A DNA stretch of 64,000 nucleotides from positions 1 to 64,000 of the forward strand of contig NZ_RCOG02000021.1 in assembly GCF_009663685.2 (NCBI RefSeq). Reading direction: 5' to 3'. Positions 40,691 through 48,680 of the stretch are shown here, one piece after another. How positions within the stretch are numbered: the stretch's first letter is position 1; every line of letters begins with the position of its first letter. Below the pieces are notes generated by a model that was not told the origin of the DNA, searched no databases, and saw nothing but the letters and a program-made list of their open reading frames with translations. A program made the position numbers and the translations under genes. The DNA comes from Cupriavidus sp. U2. Its GTDB lineage: Bacteria; Pseudomonadota; Gammaproteobacteria; Burkholderiales; Burkholderiaceae.

Positions 40691-41593
40691 TTGCACTATA
40701 CGTACGGACACGGAAGGCGGCTAACGCCTCCTGATGCATCGGATCGTTCTGCAAGTGCTAATGGACGTTAGCTGCACATTCTCACCCACACGTCCATGTG
40801 GCGGGCTGCTTGCGTAGGTCCGCGATTGCAGCCCATTGCGAAGATCGTCAGCAAAACTTGCGCAAGAACTGAACCCGGCAGTTGCCGTACAGACAGAAAA
40901 CCGGAATCCCTGTTCTCGCGACACGTGCTCCTACCAAAATGCAAATACTCGCTCAACTGCCGGCGAGAACTTCAGCCTGGTATCGATCTTGCGCGCCCAT
41001 TATTGCGACCAGCCGCGCTTCGCCGATCGTGGAGCGCTACACAGATTGAAGAGTCTGAATTTCGATCAACGTGAGCAGGCAAGGTTGTCGGCCACGGCAG
41101 GCTACATCAACAACAGTGGCCCATTGGCGCTTTCCATCGGCAGCGGATCGGCTTTGGGCCAATCCGGTGCCAGGTGCCTCGCAACTCGCTGCGATGGCCG
41201 GCATCAAGCACGTCTTCAAAAAACGGCATCTGCCCGCAAGTGCAGCTTTCTGATATCAATGACCGCGTCGGCGTGTTGTCCAGCAGTCGGCCCAAGATCA
41301 TTGTAGTAAAAGTGTCGGAAATGGGTGATAAATCTTTCGATTCTCCAGCATGAAAGTCCGTTGATTGACGCGGGGCTGCCCTTCGAATGGCCACCTTAGC
41401 ACGATGGACAATGGCTGCAGTTGGCCGGTCTCGGCCCTAGGGCTACCGGCGGCGGGGCTCGCCGGCGCCAGAGGCGACTGCCGACCCATCTCGGCCTTTC
41501 GTTGCAACGTTCCGCAAGGCTGATGTCCACTGGAAATACGACGCTCGTCAAAATCGGACCGACGGACCTGTGCAAAGTAAGCCTGACCCTGGC
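40691..41593. other. about 0.9 kb degraded intergenic stretch
   Basis: No ORF here has a ribosome site and a protein-like sequence. Frames such as 40836-41306 and 41107-41394 (minus) look like remnants or noise. A lone half of the CTTTCA/TGAAAG palindrome (CAGCATGAAAGT) lies at about 41347-41358 but lacks its other arm. Confidence 0.35.
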
Positions 41594-41967
41594 TTAACCA
41601 AAAGGGTCTCTCGGACCTTCGTCGTGTAGAAAATCCGTAGCACTGCGTTCTACAGTACGCTGCGACACGGGTATTTGAAACTCGTGTACCACCCCGTATT
41701 CGTCGAGGGCACAGAAGCCTTTTGCGAGGAACTCGCGCAGTACGGCGGCCGGCTCAATTCCCGGCATCGGGGTGTCCAGAGTCAGTATCGTATGGTCCTC
41801 GGTAACAGGCCCCCCGAGCCACAGGCGGACGTGCGAGGGCAATCAATAAGTTGTTTGCCGGTACGCAGGAACAGCGCGCGGGTGCCGTGGCGGAACAGGA
41901 CAATGTGCATGGCGCGTGCAAACGGTCCAAGCTGCAAAAGTGGGCAGACATCTAGACAAACGCTCAT
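41594..41967 (-). pseudogene. frameshifted, 5'-shortened copy of the gene at 42224-42835
   Basis: Two frames together resemble the C-terminal half of the neighbouring 203-aa protein. The upstream frame gives MHIVLFRHGTRALFLRTGKQ ending LIDCP, the downstream frame CPSHVRLWLGGP and then TPMPGIEPAAVLREFLAKGF and CALDEYGVVHEF. The matching blocks in the other copy are ITLYRNDNRALLLPRGTS, CPACVRDWLGFP, TPMPGINAMHLREDLLRQGY and CALDMHGVVRTF. The frame change is near 41840. The N-terminal helical part is absent. Confidence 0.65.
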
Positions 41968-42083
41968 GGCAGGGCACGAGCGGACAAGTCAGAAAGGGGC
42001 CCCGACTGCTTGGCCACATTTCCTTGTAGCACGGCCCCCGGTTCATCGCATTCGGGATGTACCTAAGGGCAGCCCCGTCCGGA

Positions 42084-42111
42084 TTGGACCGATTCCGCAC
42101 GTCCCTAGAGT
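42084..42111 (+). promoter_or_regulatory. predicted sigma-70 promoter for a small RNA
   Basis: TTGGAC (42084-42089) and TAGAGT (42106-42111) are separated by 16 bases on the plus strand, with no gene downstream but a strong terminator about 100 bases away. Confidence 0.4.
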
Positions 42112-42117
42112 GGCGTT

Positions 42118-42218
42118 CGGACCTGATTTCAAACGGGTGTCCGGTTTTAGAGTTAAGTGCGGCTTGACGTGCCGCACATTTTCTCGCAACCCCGACGCCC
42201 CGGCGTCGGGGATTTTTT
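42118..42218 (+). ncRNA. candidate small RNA of about 100 nt
   Basis: Between a predicted promoter and a textbook terminator lies a stretch with a second hairpin (GTGCGGC ... GCCGCAC near 42151-42171) and no ORF. The terminator stem is CCCCGACGC/GCGTCGGGG (42190-42211), followed by ATTTTTTT. The U-run is only on the plus strand, so it does not belong to the minus-strand gene starting at 42835 and ending at 42224. No known RNA family was recognised. Confidence 0.45.
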
Positions 42219-42223
42219 TCACG

Positions 42224-42835
42224 TCATACGGGTGGTCCGTCCGAGTTCGGCCCCCCGAATGTCCTTACCACACCGTGCATGTCCAGCGCGCAATAGCCTT
42301 GGCGCAGCAGATCCTCGCGCAGGTGCATGGCGTTGATGCCGGGCATGGGCGTGTCGGGGGTCAGTTCGGTAGGGACCGCGGAAGTGGGAAAGCCCAGCCA
42401 GTCGCGCACGCATGCCGGGCAAGACGCCAGAGAGGTGCCACGCGGCAGCAACAACGCGCGGTTATCGTTGCGGTACAGGGTGATGGCCAGCCCGGGAAAG
42501 CGCGGTCGGCCGGCCTGGGCCTGAAACGTGGCGACAAGCCGGAGAAATGCCGCAAGGTGGCCGCGCTGGGCGGCCAACAGGGTTCGTTGCTGTCGCAGGA
42601 CGGCGCGGGCACCAGCGGTGTCATGCCCGTTTGCCTGAAACGTGCGGATCAAGGCCAACTGGCTGCGAATGCGGCACCTCGAAGCCTCGATGTGTTCGGC
42701 TGCCCGGGACGCCTGCGTCTCGCAACGGTCGACGAGGGCACGCGTGTCACGCGGTGGCGGGACAGGGCTCACGGATGCCCGGGGCGGGCCCGCAGCGTGC
42801 GGATGAAACGCTTCGGTAGGGGTACGAACAGACAT
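42224..42835 (-). CDS. hypothetical protein, helical N-domain plus CPxCVxDWLG domain
   Basis: The 203-aa product has two parts. Residues about 30-105 are helical (EASRCRIRSQLALIRTFQAN, then GARAVLRQQRTLLAAQRGHL) and match the pattern of the small helical proteins further right. Residues about 110-195 form a compact domain with CPACVRDWLGFP, TPMPGINAMHLREDL and GYCALDMHGVVRTF, also present in the broken copy at 41594. The ATG has only a weak ribosome site. The function is unknown. Confidence 0.55.
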   Translation of the reverse strand: MSVRTPTEAFHPHAAGPPRASVSPVPPPRDTRALVDRCETQASRAAEHIEASRCRIRSQLALIRTFQANGHDTAGARAVLRQQRTLLAAQRGHLAAFLRLVATFQAQAGRPRFPGLAITLYRNDNRALLLPRGTSLASCPACVRDWLGFPTSAVPTELTPDTPMPGINAMHLREDLLRQGYCALDMHGVVRTFGGPNSDGPPV

Positions 42836-42854
42836 CTGCGGGGGCGGGAGTCGG

Positions 42855-43247
42855 CTAGGAGACTTCTACTGTAGAACACGCGGTGGCGCCGTGCCATGAC
42901 AGGACAATGACCAGTGTCCGCGGAGCCCCAGAAGCGAACCGCAGGTGGGCACCGAGGCGGCGTGCCGGACACATGGCTCTGTGCGTAGGCACCTGGCGCG
43001 CTACCCGGCGGCCCCAGCGACCGAGGCGGTCAAGGCTGTCAAACGCTTGCTCGATGGCGTGTAGATGGTCGCGGCCGCAGCTTGAATGGTGCAGTTCCCC
43101 AACCAACTGCAGCGAGACGCGGTCGTCCCAACAGTGTGTGCGTTCCAACCGTAAAATCGAGATCTGGAGGCGTATCAGTTGCCTGCATCGGATCACATAT
43201 CGTTGTGCCGTCGCCAGGTGTTCGAGTTCTCGTTTTCGACTTAACAT
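42855..43247 (-). CDS. small helical protein, distant member of the local family
   Basis: The product has 130 aa, of which the first 75 are helical (LEHLATAQRYVIRCRQLIRL, then QISILRLERTHCWDDRVSLQ) and resemble the RIRxQIxLIRxxxxxxGD pattern of its neighbours. The last 50 residues are Arg/Ala-rich and may be read in a degraded frame. It lies 19 bases upstream of the preceding gene on the same strand. Function unknown. Confidence 0.4.
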   Translation of the reverse strand: MLSRKRELEHLATAQRYVIRCRQLIRLQISILRLERTHCWDDRVSLQLVGELHHSSCGRDHLHAIEQAFDSLDRLGRWGRRVARQVPTHRAMCPARRLGAHLRFASGAPRTLVIVLSWHGATACSTVEVS

Positions 43248-43416
43248 GGCGAGGCAGCCGTTTGACGGGGAATGTCCTCAGTCTAGTATGCGCACCGCGG
43301 CTGCGTGCCGTCACGTGTTAAGCCCTCAAGCGACACTCCCGGCATGCGCCGAATGGAAATATTGCGCCACCCCACTCAGCTTGAGCGGGTGGGTTTCTGG
43401 CCGGTCCGTCCTTTCA

Positions 43417-43584
43417 TCATGCGTCGCTGTGGACGCGGAGTTGTCGCCTGAGTTGCGTGAGCGTGGACGCCGCCTGGCGTAGGCAGCGGAGGGTCGCCAT
43501 GGCAAGCGCCACGTCGCCGCCATCGCGCGCGTTCGCGATGGCCGTCTCAAGGCGGTACACCACAAAGTCTGCGTCCTCAAGCAT
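43417..43584 (-). CDS. 55-aa helical-hairpin protein
   Basis: A short ORF with a clear ribosome site (GGCAGGAGAGACA before ATG). The product (MLEDADFVVYRLETAIANAR, then DGGDVALAMATLRCLRQAAS) is two amphipathic helices joined by DGGD. It matches the 74-aa protein at 45031 (ARADGGDVMLAVRVLQNLRS) and the 88-aa protein at 44737. Function unknown. Confidence 0.55.
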   Translation of the reverse strand: MLEDADFVVYRLETAIANARDGGDVALAMATLRCLRQAASTLTQLRRQLRVHSDA

Positions 43585-43623
43585 TGTCTCTCCTGCCGGT
43601 TGCCGACTTGGGTCTCGTCTGCG

Positions 43624-44220
43624 TTATAGCGTGCCCCGCGGGAACTCGCCATGTCCGACAAAGAGCGAGTGCGGAATCGCCCCGCTGCCATCAGGGCCGC
43701 GTCCCTGTTTTGCCGATCGGTAGTACCGGACCGCCGCCGGCGACGCGCCTTCGAGGGGCGTCCGCCCCGCCTCACGCTCTATGTGCGTGGGGGTCACGAC
43801 CTTGGGCCAAGGCATAGAGCAGGGGACCCAGTTCGGGCAGCGAGACGGGTAATCCGGACTGACGTGATTCAGGGCATGCATTGGCATGTCGGGCGCCTCG
43901 GCCTGTCCGGGATGCTGGACGATGCTGATGCCGCCAGCCCGCTTGATGGCCCGCAGCCCCGCCGCGCCATCGCCATCACACCCAGTCAGCACCACGCCGA
44001 CGACGCGCGGCCCAAAAACGCTCGCGGCTGAGGCAAAGAGAGGGTTACCGGCCGGACGCACGAAGTTCACGCGGGGCCCGTCATCCAACGCCAGCGTGCC
44101 GCCGCTTGAAACGACCAGGTGGCACTTCTGCGGCGCGAGGTAGAGATGCCCGCGCTTCATGACCTCGTCGGCCACGGCTCTGACGATCGGGCAAACATCG
44201 CACGAAGGGTCGTCTCGGAA
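43624..44220 (-). pseudogene. CheB methylesterase-domain fragment, frameshifted
   Basis: The frame encodes the C-terminal half of a CheB domain: GHLYLAPQKCHLVV, VNFVRPAGNPLFASAASVFG, VVGVVLTGCDGDGAAGLRAI, then GISIVQHPGQAEAPDMPMHA. The upstream part with the catalytic Ser and first His is missing, and after SPDY the natural continuation (LPELGPLLYALAQGRDP) is in another frame near 43850. The chemotaxis-type methylesterase is therefore inactive. An intact CheB-CheR gene lies at the right end of the window. Confidence 0.75.
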
Positions 44221-44260
44221 CTAACTCCGGAAGAGCAAAATGCCAATGGTCTGGAAGGTC

Positions 44261-44310
44261 GTTCTCATCTATTCTCACGCTTTTTGAGAATTCTCATAAC
44301 ACGTGAGAAC
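44261..44310. repeat. cluster of TTCTCA/TGAGAA inverted half-sites
   Basis: Within 50 bases lie GTTCTCAT (44261), ATTCTCAC (44271), the perfect palindrome TGAGAATTCTCA (44285-44296) and GTGAGAAC (44303). A related palindrome TGAGAC-AAG-GTCTCA follows at 44362-44376. They are 44-160 bases upstream of the plus-strand ORF at 44420, so they look like an operator cluster. The regulator is unknown. Confidence 0.5.
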
Positions 44311-44419
44311 GTTCGATGCAGCGGCACCGCCCATTCGGCTAGCGTCGCAACGCGACACGCATGAGACAAGGTCTCACCGTCCACGGGATTAAGAAACGAC
44401 TGCACGTGCAGTGACTTCA

Positions 44420-44653
44420 ATGAAGGAGAATGAATTGGCCTCCCAGCGAAAGGTTGAGCCGGTTATCGAGAGCGAGCCGACAGACGGGCTTGGTAAGATG
44501 GACCTTCCCATACCTGAGGCGATGCGCGACGCGGATTGTCTGCGGTATTTGAACCTAACCCCCGCCTCTGTAGGGGCGACAAGATCACCTTCGGTGGTCA
44601 AAATGACCAGTCGCGCATTGACCCCGCGATTTTTCCGTCCCGCCACGCAGTAG
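44420..44653 (+). CDS. hypothetical small protein
   Basis: The product would be 77 aa (MKENELASQRKVEPVIESEP at the start, RALTPRFFRPATQ at the end). The ribosome site is weak. Support comes from the operator-like repeats upstream and from its stop codon lying within the loop of a strong terminator. No family is recognised; the ORF could instead be a leader of a non-coding transcript. Confidence 0.35.
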   Translation: MKENELASQRKVEPVIESEPTDGLGKMDLPIPEAMRDADCLRYLNLTPASVGATRSPSVVKMTSRALTPRFFRPATQ

Positions 44654-44670
44654 ATGCGTGGCTTTTTTTT
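44642..44670 (+). terminator. strong rho-independent terminator
   Basis: GCCACGCA and TGCGTGGC pair around GTAGA, followed by eight T on the plus strand. It lies 67 bases before the next plus-strand gene. Confidence 0.88.
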
Positions 44671-44736
44671 GCCTCGCCGAGCAAATAGCGAGTAGTCTTT
44701 AGTCTTACCCTTTCTCCAGCTGGGACGAAAACCACT

Positions 44737-45003
44737 ATGAAACCCAGTAGGAGCCAGGCCCAAGCGCGCCTGCAGCGCCCCGCCATCGTCGATACGCGGC
44801 GGCGAATCCGCGAGCAGATTCAGCTTATCCGAGCGATACGCCTCGACGCCGGCGATAGTGCTCTGGCCGAAAGGGTGCTGCGCTCAATGCTGCGTAGCTT
44901 GGCGGCCCTTCGCTGGAACGAAGACCTCTTGGCGGCGCGGAACGAGACGCCAGACATCCCTGCGCCGCCGGGTCGGACGAAACCGAAAAATCTCCAGCAT
45001 TGA
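44737..45003 (+). CDS. small helical protein (RIRxQIxLIR family)
   Basis: The 88-aa product has a basic start (MKPSRSQAQARLQRP), a helical pair (TRRRIREQIQLIRAIRLDAG, then DSALAERVLRSMLRSLAALR) and a Pro-rich basic tail. It shares the pattern of the 55-aa (43417), 74-aa (45031) and 203-aa (42224) neighbours. No ribosome site of good quality is visible. Function unknown. Confidence 0.5.
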   Translation: MKPSRSQAQARLQRPAIVDTRRRIREQIQLIRAIRLDAGDSALAERVLRSMLRSLAALRWNEDLLAARNETPDIPAPPGRTKPKNLQH

Positions 45004-45030
45004 TCTTCCCTATCCCGCTGGGGAGACCGA

Positions 45031-45255
45031 TCATTCCGCTTCTGGCTCCTTGTACCGGAGGTACAACAGCGCCAAATATCCAGAGCGCAGATTTTGTAGA
45101 ACACGTACGGCCAACATGACATCACCGCCATCCGCGCGGGCCGCCCGGACGATACCGATCTGCGCACGAACTCGCTTTCGGGCAGCATCAATTCGCACCT
45201 CAAGTAACGAAGCATTGCGGGTCACGTAGAACGATTGCAAATCGGACGACTTCAA
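45031..45255 (-). CDS. small helical protein (RVRAQIGIVR family)
   Basis: The 74-aa product starts with TTG and contains IDAARKRVRAQIGIVRAARA, then DGGDVMLAVRVLQNLRSGYL, the same helix-DGGD-helix pattern as neighbours. A minus-strand terminator hairpin ends just 10 bases before the start codon, suggesting attenuation or a separate upstream RNA. It converges with the 88-aa family member. Function unknown. Confidence 0.5.
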   Translation of the reverse strand: MKSSDLQSFYVTRNASLLEVRIDAARKRVRAQIGIVRAARADGGDVMLAVRVLQNLRSGYLALLYLRYKEPEAE

Positions 45256-45264
45256 TTCGGTCTC

Positions 45265-45292
45265 AAAAAAAGAGGCCGCGTCAGTCGCGGCC
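45265..45292 (-). terminator. minus-strand terminator directly ahead of a small gene
   Basis: GGCCGCG and CGCGGCC form a 7-bp GC stem with a TCAGT loop, followed on the minus strand by CTCTTTTTTT. Upstream on that strand (to 45478) there is no ORF, so it terminates either an untranslated leader or a small RNA. Confidence 0.7.
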
Positions 45293-45477
45293 GAACGAAG
45301 CTCGGTGAAACATTACCGAACACGATCTACTGTACTACGGCGCTGTAATCGCAAACCTGTCGAAATCCAAGCCGTTCCGTACAGCGGCGGTCAACGCCAT
45401 GTCGGACGTCCGCTGACAGATCCCCATGAGTGCGAGCGAGCAAACTGTCCACAGACCACAACGCATAGGAGACAGTC

Positions 45478-45699
45478 ATGGCAAACAAGGACATTCACAT
45501 CGTGCCGGCCGGCAACGAATGGCCGGTCGAGGTCGCGGGCGGTGGCGAACGCACCATGTTCTTCACTCAGGAAGAAGCGATTGCTGCCGGCACCGAACGA
45601 GCGAAGCGCGACAAGGTCGAACTGCTGATCCACGGACGCGATGGACAGATCCGTGAGCGGAATTCCTTCGGTCATGACCCGTGCGACATCAAGGGCTAA
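45478..45699 (+). CDS. DUF2188-family protein
   Basis: The 73-aa product fits DUF2188: MANKDIHIVPAGNEWPVEVA, an AERA-like helix (EEAIAAGTERAKRDKVELLI) and HGRDGQIRERNSFG near the end. Such small proteins are widespread; the function is not known. The ATG follows ATAGGAGACAGTC. The LigD remnant begins directly downstream, as in chromosomal DNA-repair neighbourhoods where DUF2188 and ligase genes are often close. Confidence 0.85.
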   Translation: MANKDIHIVPAGNEWPVEVAGGGERTMFFTQEEAIAAGTERAKRDKVELLIHGRDGQIRERNSFGHDPCDIKG

Positions 45700-45704
45700 A
45701 TCCC

Positions 45705-45958
45705 ATGCCGCGCGGCACGCCCGCGCCGACGCTGGATCAGCTCTCTCCCATGCTGCTGGTCGAGCGCAAGGCTATACCGCGCGAGGGCGACTGGCTCTAC
45801 GAGATCAAGTACGACGGATACCGCGTCTTGGCCAGTACCGGGTCCGCCGCCCGACTGAAGAGCCGCGGCGGGTGACGCTACGAGCTGGTTTCCCGAGGTT
45901 GCGGCCGCAGTCGCCGACATGCCGGGCGGCACAATCCTGGACGGCGAAGCCTGTTCTG
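45705..45958 (+). pseudogene. 5' fragment of an ATP-dependent DNA ligase (LigD type)
   Basis: The start of a ligase domain is present: LDQLSPMLLVERKAIPREGD, then WLYEIKYDGYRVLA with the adenylated Lys in KYDG. After residue 50 the frame shifts near 45860; the next frame continues WFPEVAAAVADMPGGTILDG and EACSVG, a normal ligase continuation. The gene ends near 45958, shortly before the IS1182 element, so most of the catalytic domain is gone. Confidence 0.75.
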
Positions 45959-46051
45959 TCGGGTGTCGTTTGTGAGTTCAACTCGCTCTCTGTTATTCTG
46001 AGTCGCTCCCAGCGAAAGGTGGCAGAAAGAATTTTGGATGGCTGCTTCGGG

Positions 46052-47736
46052 TCGAGGCCGTGTGGAAACGCCGCTGGAACTGCATAGCACCTCCTTGTAG
46101 GTGTCCATATTCGTTCAAACGGCGATATCAGACGATGGGGCTGGGGAGCGTGACGGATCGCGCAATTTTGGCGAGCGGCTTGGAGAGCCGCATTTGGGGC
46201 GGATTTTCTCCTCCAAAAGGGAGCTTACGCCCCCACCAGGCTCATTGCCTTCATCGTTTTCGCATATCCAAGAATGCGGAGCACGCGCTTCAAGTTGTAG
46301 GCCAGTACGAGCAGGCTCATCTCAGTACCGACATTGGGAAGCCTTCGTGTTAGGAAGTGCGTATAGCCCATCCAATGCTTGAAGGTACCGAAGACATGCT
46401 CGACAGTGCGCCTTCGGATCTTCATCGCGTCAGGGGTTCTGTCGAGCCGGTGCTGCACGGCCTCGAGCACAGCTTCATGCTCCCACCGCGAGATACGTCG
46501 GTAAGGGCTTGGCGTGCATTGCGCCTTCATCGCACATTGAGGACAAGCACTACTCCAGTAGCGGCGTATCTGCAGGCCATGCTCTTCTCTTGTGAAGCGG
46601 TAGATTGCCCGTTCTCCGGCAGGACACTGATACTCGTCGTCGCGGGCGATGTAGATGAAGTCAGATCTATCGAATCGACCTTCAGCCTTCGCGCCGGATG
46701 TGGTTGGCTTGGGCAAGATGGCCGCGATGCCAGCATCAGCACACGCTTTGATTTGTTGTGCACTGAAGTAGCCGCGATCTGCGACAACCTTAAGCCGAGG
46801 CTTTTCCATGGCGTCGCGAGCGGCACGGGCCATCGAGCTGAGCTGTGCGCGGTCATTGCCGATATTGGTGACTTCATGAGCAACGATCAGGTGGTGCTTC
46901 GCATCCACGGCCATTTGCACGTTGTAGCCGACGATTCCCGAACCCTTACCACTGGTTGCCATCGAACGCGCGTCGGCATCCGTCATCGATATCTGGCCAT
47001 CAGGCACCACCTTGAGCTCGTCTTTTATCTGGTCAAGCCGGTGCATCTGCTCCCGAAGCTGTGCGATCTTCTCCTGTAGTCGATCGGTCTTTAGCTGCAT
47101 ATCCTCCGACTGGGTGCGATCAGCAGTTTCCAGCGCACTGAGATACCGTTGGACGCTTTCCTCGATCTGCTGTTGGCGCTTATCGACCTTGCCGGCTGTG
47201 AAGTTTCGGTCCCGGGTATTGACCGCCTTGAACTTGCTACGGTCAATCGCGATCAGTGCCTGTGAGAACAACTTGAGATCGCGGCACAGAACAATGAAAC
47301 GACGGCAGACGTTTCGGATGCCTGTACCGTTATCCCTGCGGAAGTCTGCAATGGTCTTGAAGTCCGGCGCCAGTCGACCGGTCAGCCACATCAGCTCTAT
47401 ATTGCGTTGGCATTCGCGCTCCAGTCGACGACTGGATTGGACACGGTTGAGGTAGCCGTAGATGTATATCTTCAACAGAACCGCTGGATGGTACGAGGGG
47501 CGACCCCGTGGTCGAAGGAATCGCCCCTTCGAAGCCGAGCGATTCTAGTTCTAGTTCCTCAACAAAAGCGTCGATGATCCTGGCTGGATTGTCCTCGGCG
47601 ATGAAGTCATCGAGGCATTCTGGAAGCAGTGTGGCTTGCTTCCTATCTTCTCCCTCTATGAATCGCTTCATCCGATCCCCCAATCTGAATGCGTTGACTC
47701 AGTCTAGGTGATCGAGACGTTTTCACACAGCCTCGA
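46052..47736 (-). mobile_element. IS1182-family insertion sequence
   Basis: Terminal inverted repeats TCGAGGCCGTGTGGAAACG (46052-46070) and the complement of TCGAGGCTGTGTGAAAACG (47718-47736) match at 17 of 19 positions. Between them is a single transposase gene on the minus strand. The length of about 1.69 kb is typical. No clear target duplication was seen at the edges. It lies next to the broken LigD gene. Confidence 0.8.
46225..47671 (-). pseudogene. IS1182-family DDE transposase with one frameshift
   Basis: The N-terminal part starts MKRFIEGEDRKQATLLPECL and runs to AIPSTTG. The main frame then continues RPSYHPAVLLKIYIYGYLNR through the catalytic region: ALIAIDRSKFK (first Asp), VVADRGYFS (second Asp) and VEHVFGTFKHWMG (Glu). 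Restoring one frame needs removal of one base in a G run (plus-strand CCCC at 47504-47507). This is probably an inactivating insertion; programmed frameshifting is possible but not usual in this family. All DDE residues are present. Confidence 0.8.
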
Positions 47737-47964
47737 TCACTCGCAGTCATCGCAGGTAGCGCGGCAGGTTACGACGGGCCAAGGGGAGGGCCGATACAGC
47801 GGAAATTTGGTTCGACTCGGCGAATTGCGTCCGATTAGGCAACTGAGCGGCCGGTGAGGAGCATGCCCGATAGCGAGGTTGCCGTGCAGGAGACTGGCCC
47901 CCCGCGGACTCTGCTGTGTCTGCGCCTGGGCTATGCGGAACTACGTCGCTTCGGCATGAGAAGC
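47737..47964. other. short gene-free flank of the IS element
   Basis: No supported gene or repeat; an arm of the IS flank only. Confidence 0.3.
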
Positions 47965-48231
47965 TCAGATAGTACCAAGTAGAAGGTCAACGGCAAGATG
48001 TCCTCGCTGCAGGCAAGCTGTATGGGCCTCCGCGGAGGACGGGTATGGAGATGATTGACAGTAAGGTCCACATAAATACGGACTCTCTGCATTCGCTGGC
48101 TCGCCGACTGCCACGCGGTATCCCCAACTGTGGTGGCCGGGTAGCTCATCGTCGACATCAATCTGAAACACCGCCATATGCAGTATCAGTCCCCGATACT
48201 GCTCTACTTTTCGTATGTTGAGCGTGTCCAT
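47965..48231 (-). CDS. hypothetical small protein, paralogue of 61867-62139
   Basis: The 88-aa product (MDTLNIRKVEQYRGLILHMA at the start, CLQRGHLAVDLLLGTI at the end) is similar along its length to the 90-aa protein at 61867, which has SYRGLVLSVKVFLED and VQRGRLAIDLLLGLL. The shared pattern is a short beta-strand YRGLxL, an aromatic WGYxVxV segment and a C-terminal amphipathic helix. The ribosome site is weak. Function unknown. Confidence 0.45.
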   Translation of the reverse strand: MDTLNIRKVEQYRGLILHMAVFQIDVDDELPGHHSWGYRVAVGEPANAESPYLCGPYCQSSPYPSSAEAHTACLQRGHLAVDLLLGTI

Positions 48232-48616
48232 GACTAAAGACCCCCGATAGCAAATGTCCTTGCGAGGCACGCACACCGTCACATTTGCGGCAGCGTCGAT
48301 CGCCCCCCTTTCATGACATCGTGCGCGCTGCAACTCAATGTTGATGCCCGACGCTGTCCTACGCCCCGCAAGCCCGTGGGAGCGAGGAATGGCTGATGAA
48401 CGCAATAGTGCCGACTGCAGAAACTGGATGTCGAGCGGCAGCAAATGGCCGAGATCGGAAGCCCAACGGCAACCTGTCCGCGCCGCGGCGCCAAACTTCC
48501 GTAGCCGACCCATTTGAGCCATACGATTGGTGCGGTGGGAATGACTGAACAGGGGCGCACTGCAGTCACAGCCAATTGCGTTGAACCGCGTACTACGGAA
48601 GCGTGGAGAGCTCTTT
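48232..48616. other. about 0.4 kb without a supported gene
   Basis: ORFs in this gap have no ribosome site and an atypical composition. Nothing recognisable apart from the terminator at its right end. Confidence 0.3.
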
Positions 48617-48662
48617 CAAAAAACGGTGTCCGGTCGCTTTGGAGTACCACCACGGACACCGT
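48617..48662 (-). terminator. terminator of the minus-strand catabolic operon
   Basis: ACGGTGTCCG and CGGACACCGT are perfect 10-bp arms (48623-48632, 48653-48662) around a 20-base loop. A run of six T follows on the minus strand. It lies 19 bases after the stop of the amidohydrolase gene. Confidence 0.75.
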
Positions 48663-48680
48663 GCAAAAAAAATCAAGCTG

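Noticed and set aside
41347..41358. CAGCATGAAAGT as a further parS site
   Set aside because: Only one arm of the palindrome is present.
42130..42150. GTTTTAGAG-like word recalling a CRISPR/tracr element
   Set aside because: No repeat-spacer array and no cas gene; it falls within the candidate small RNA.
44389..44763. Minus-strand 124-codon ORF
   Set aside because: It runs through a plus-strand terminator in antisense and has no protein-like core; the plus-strand reading fits the regulatory signals better.
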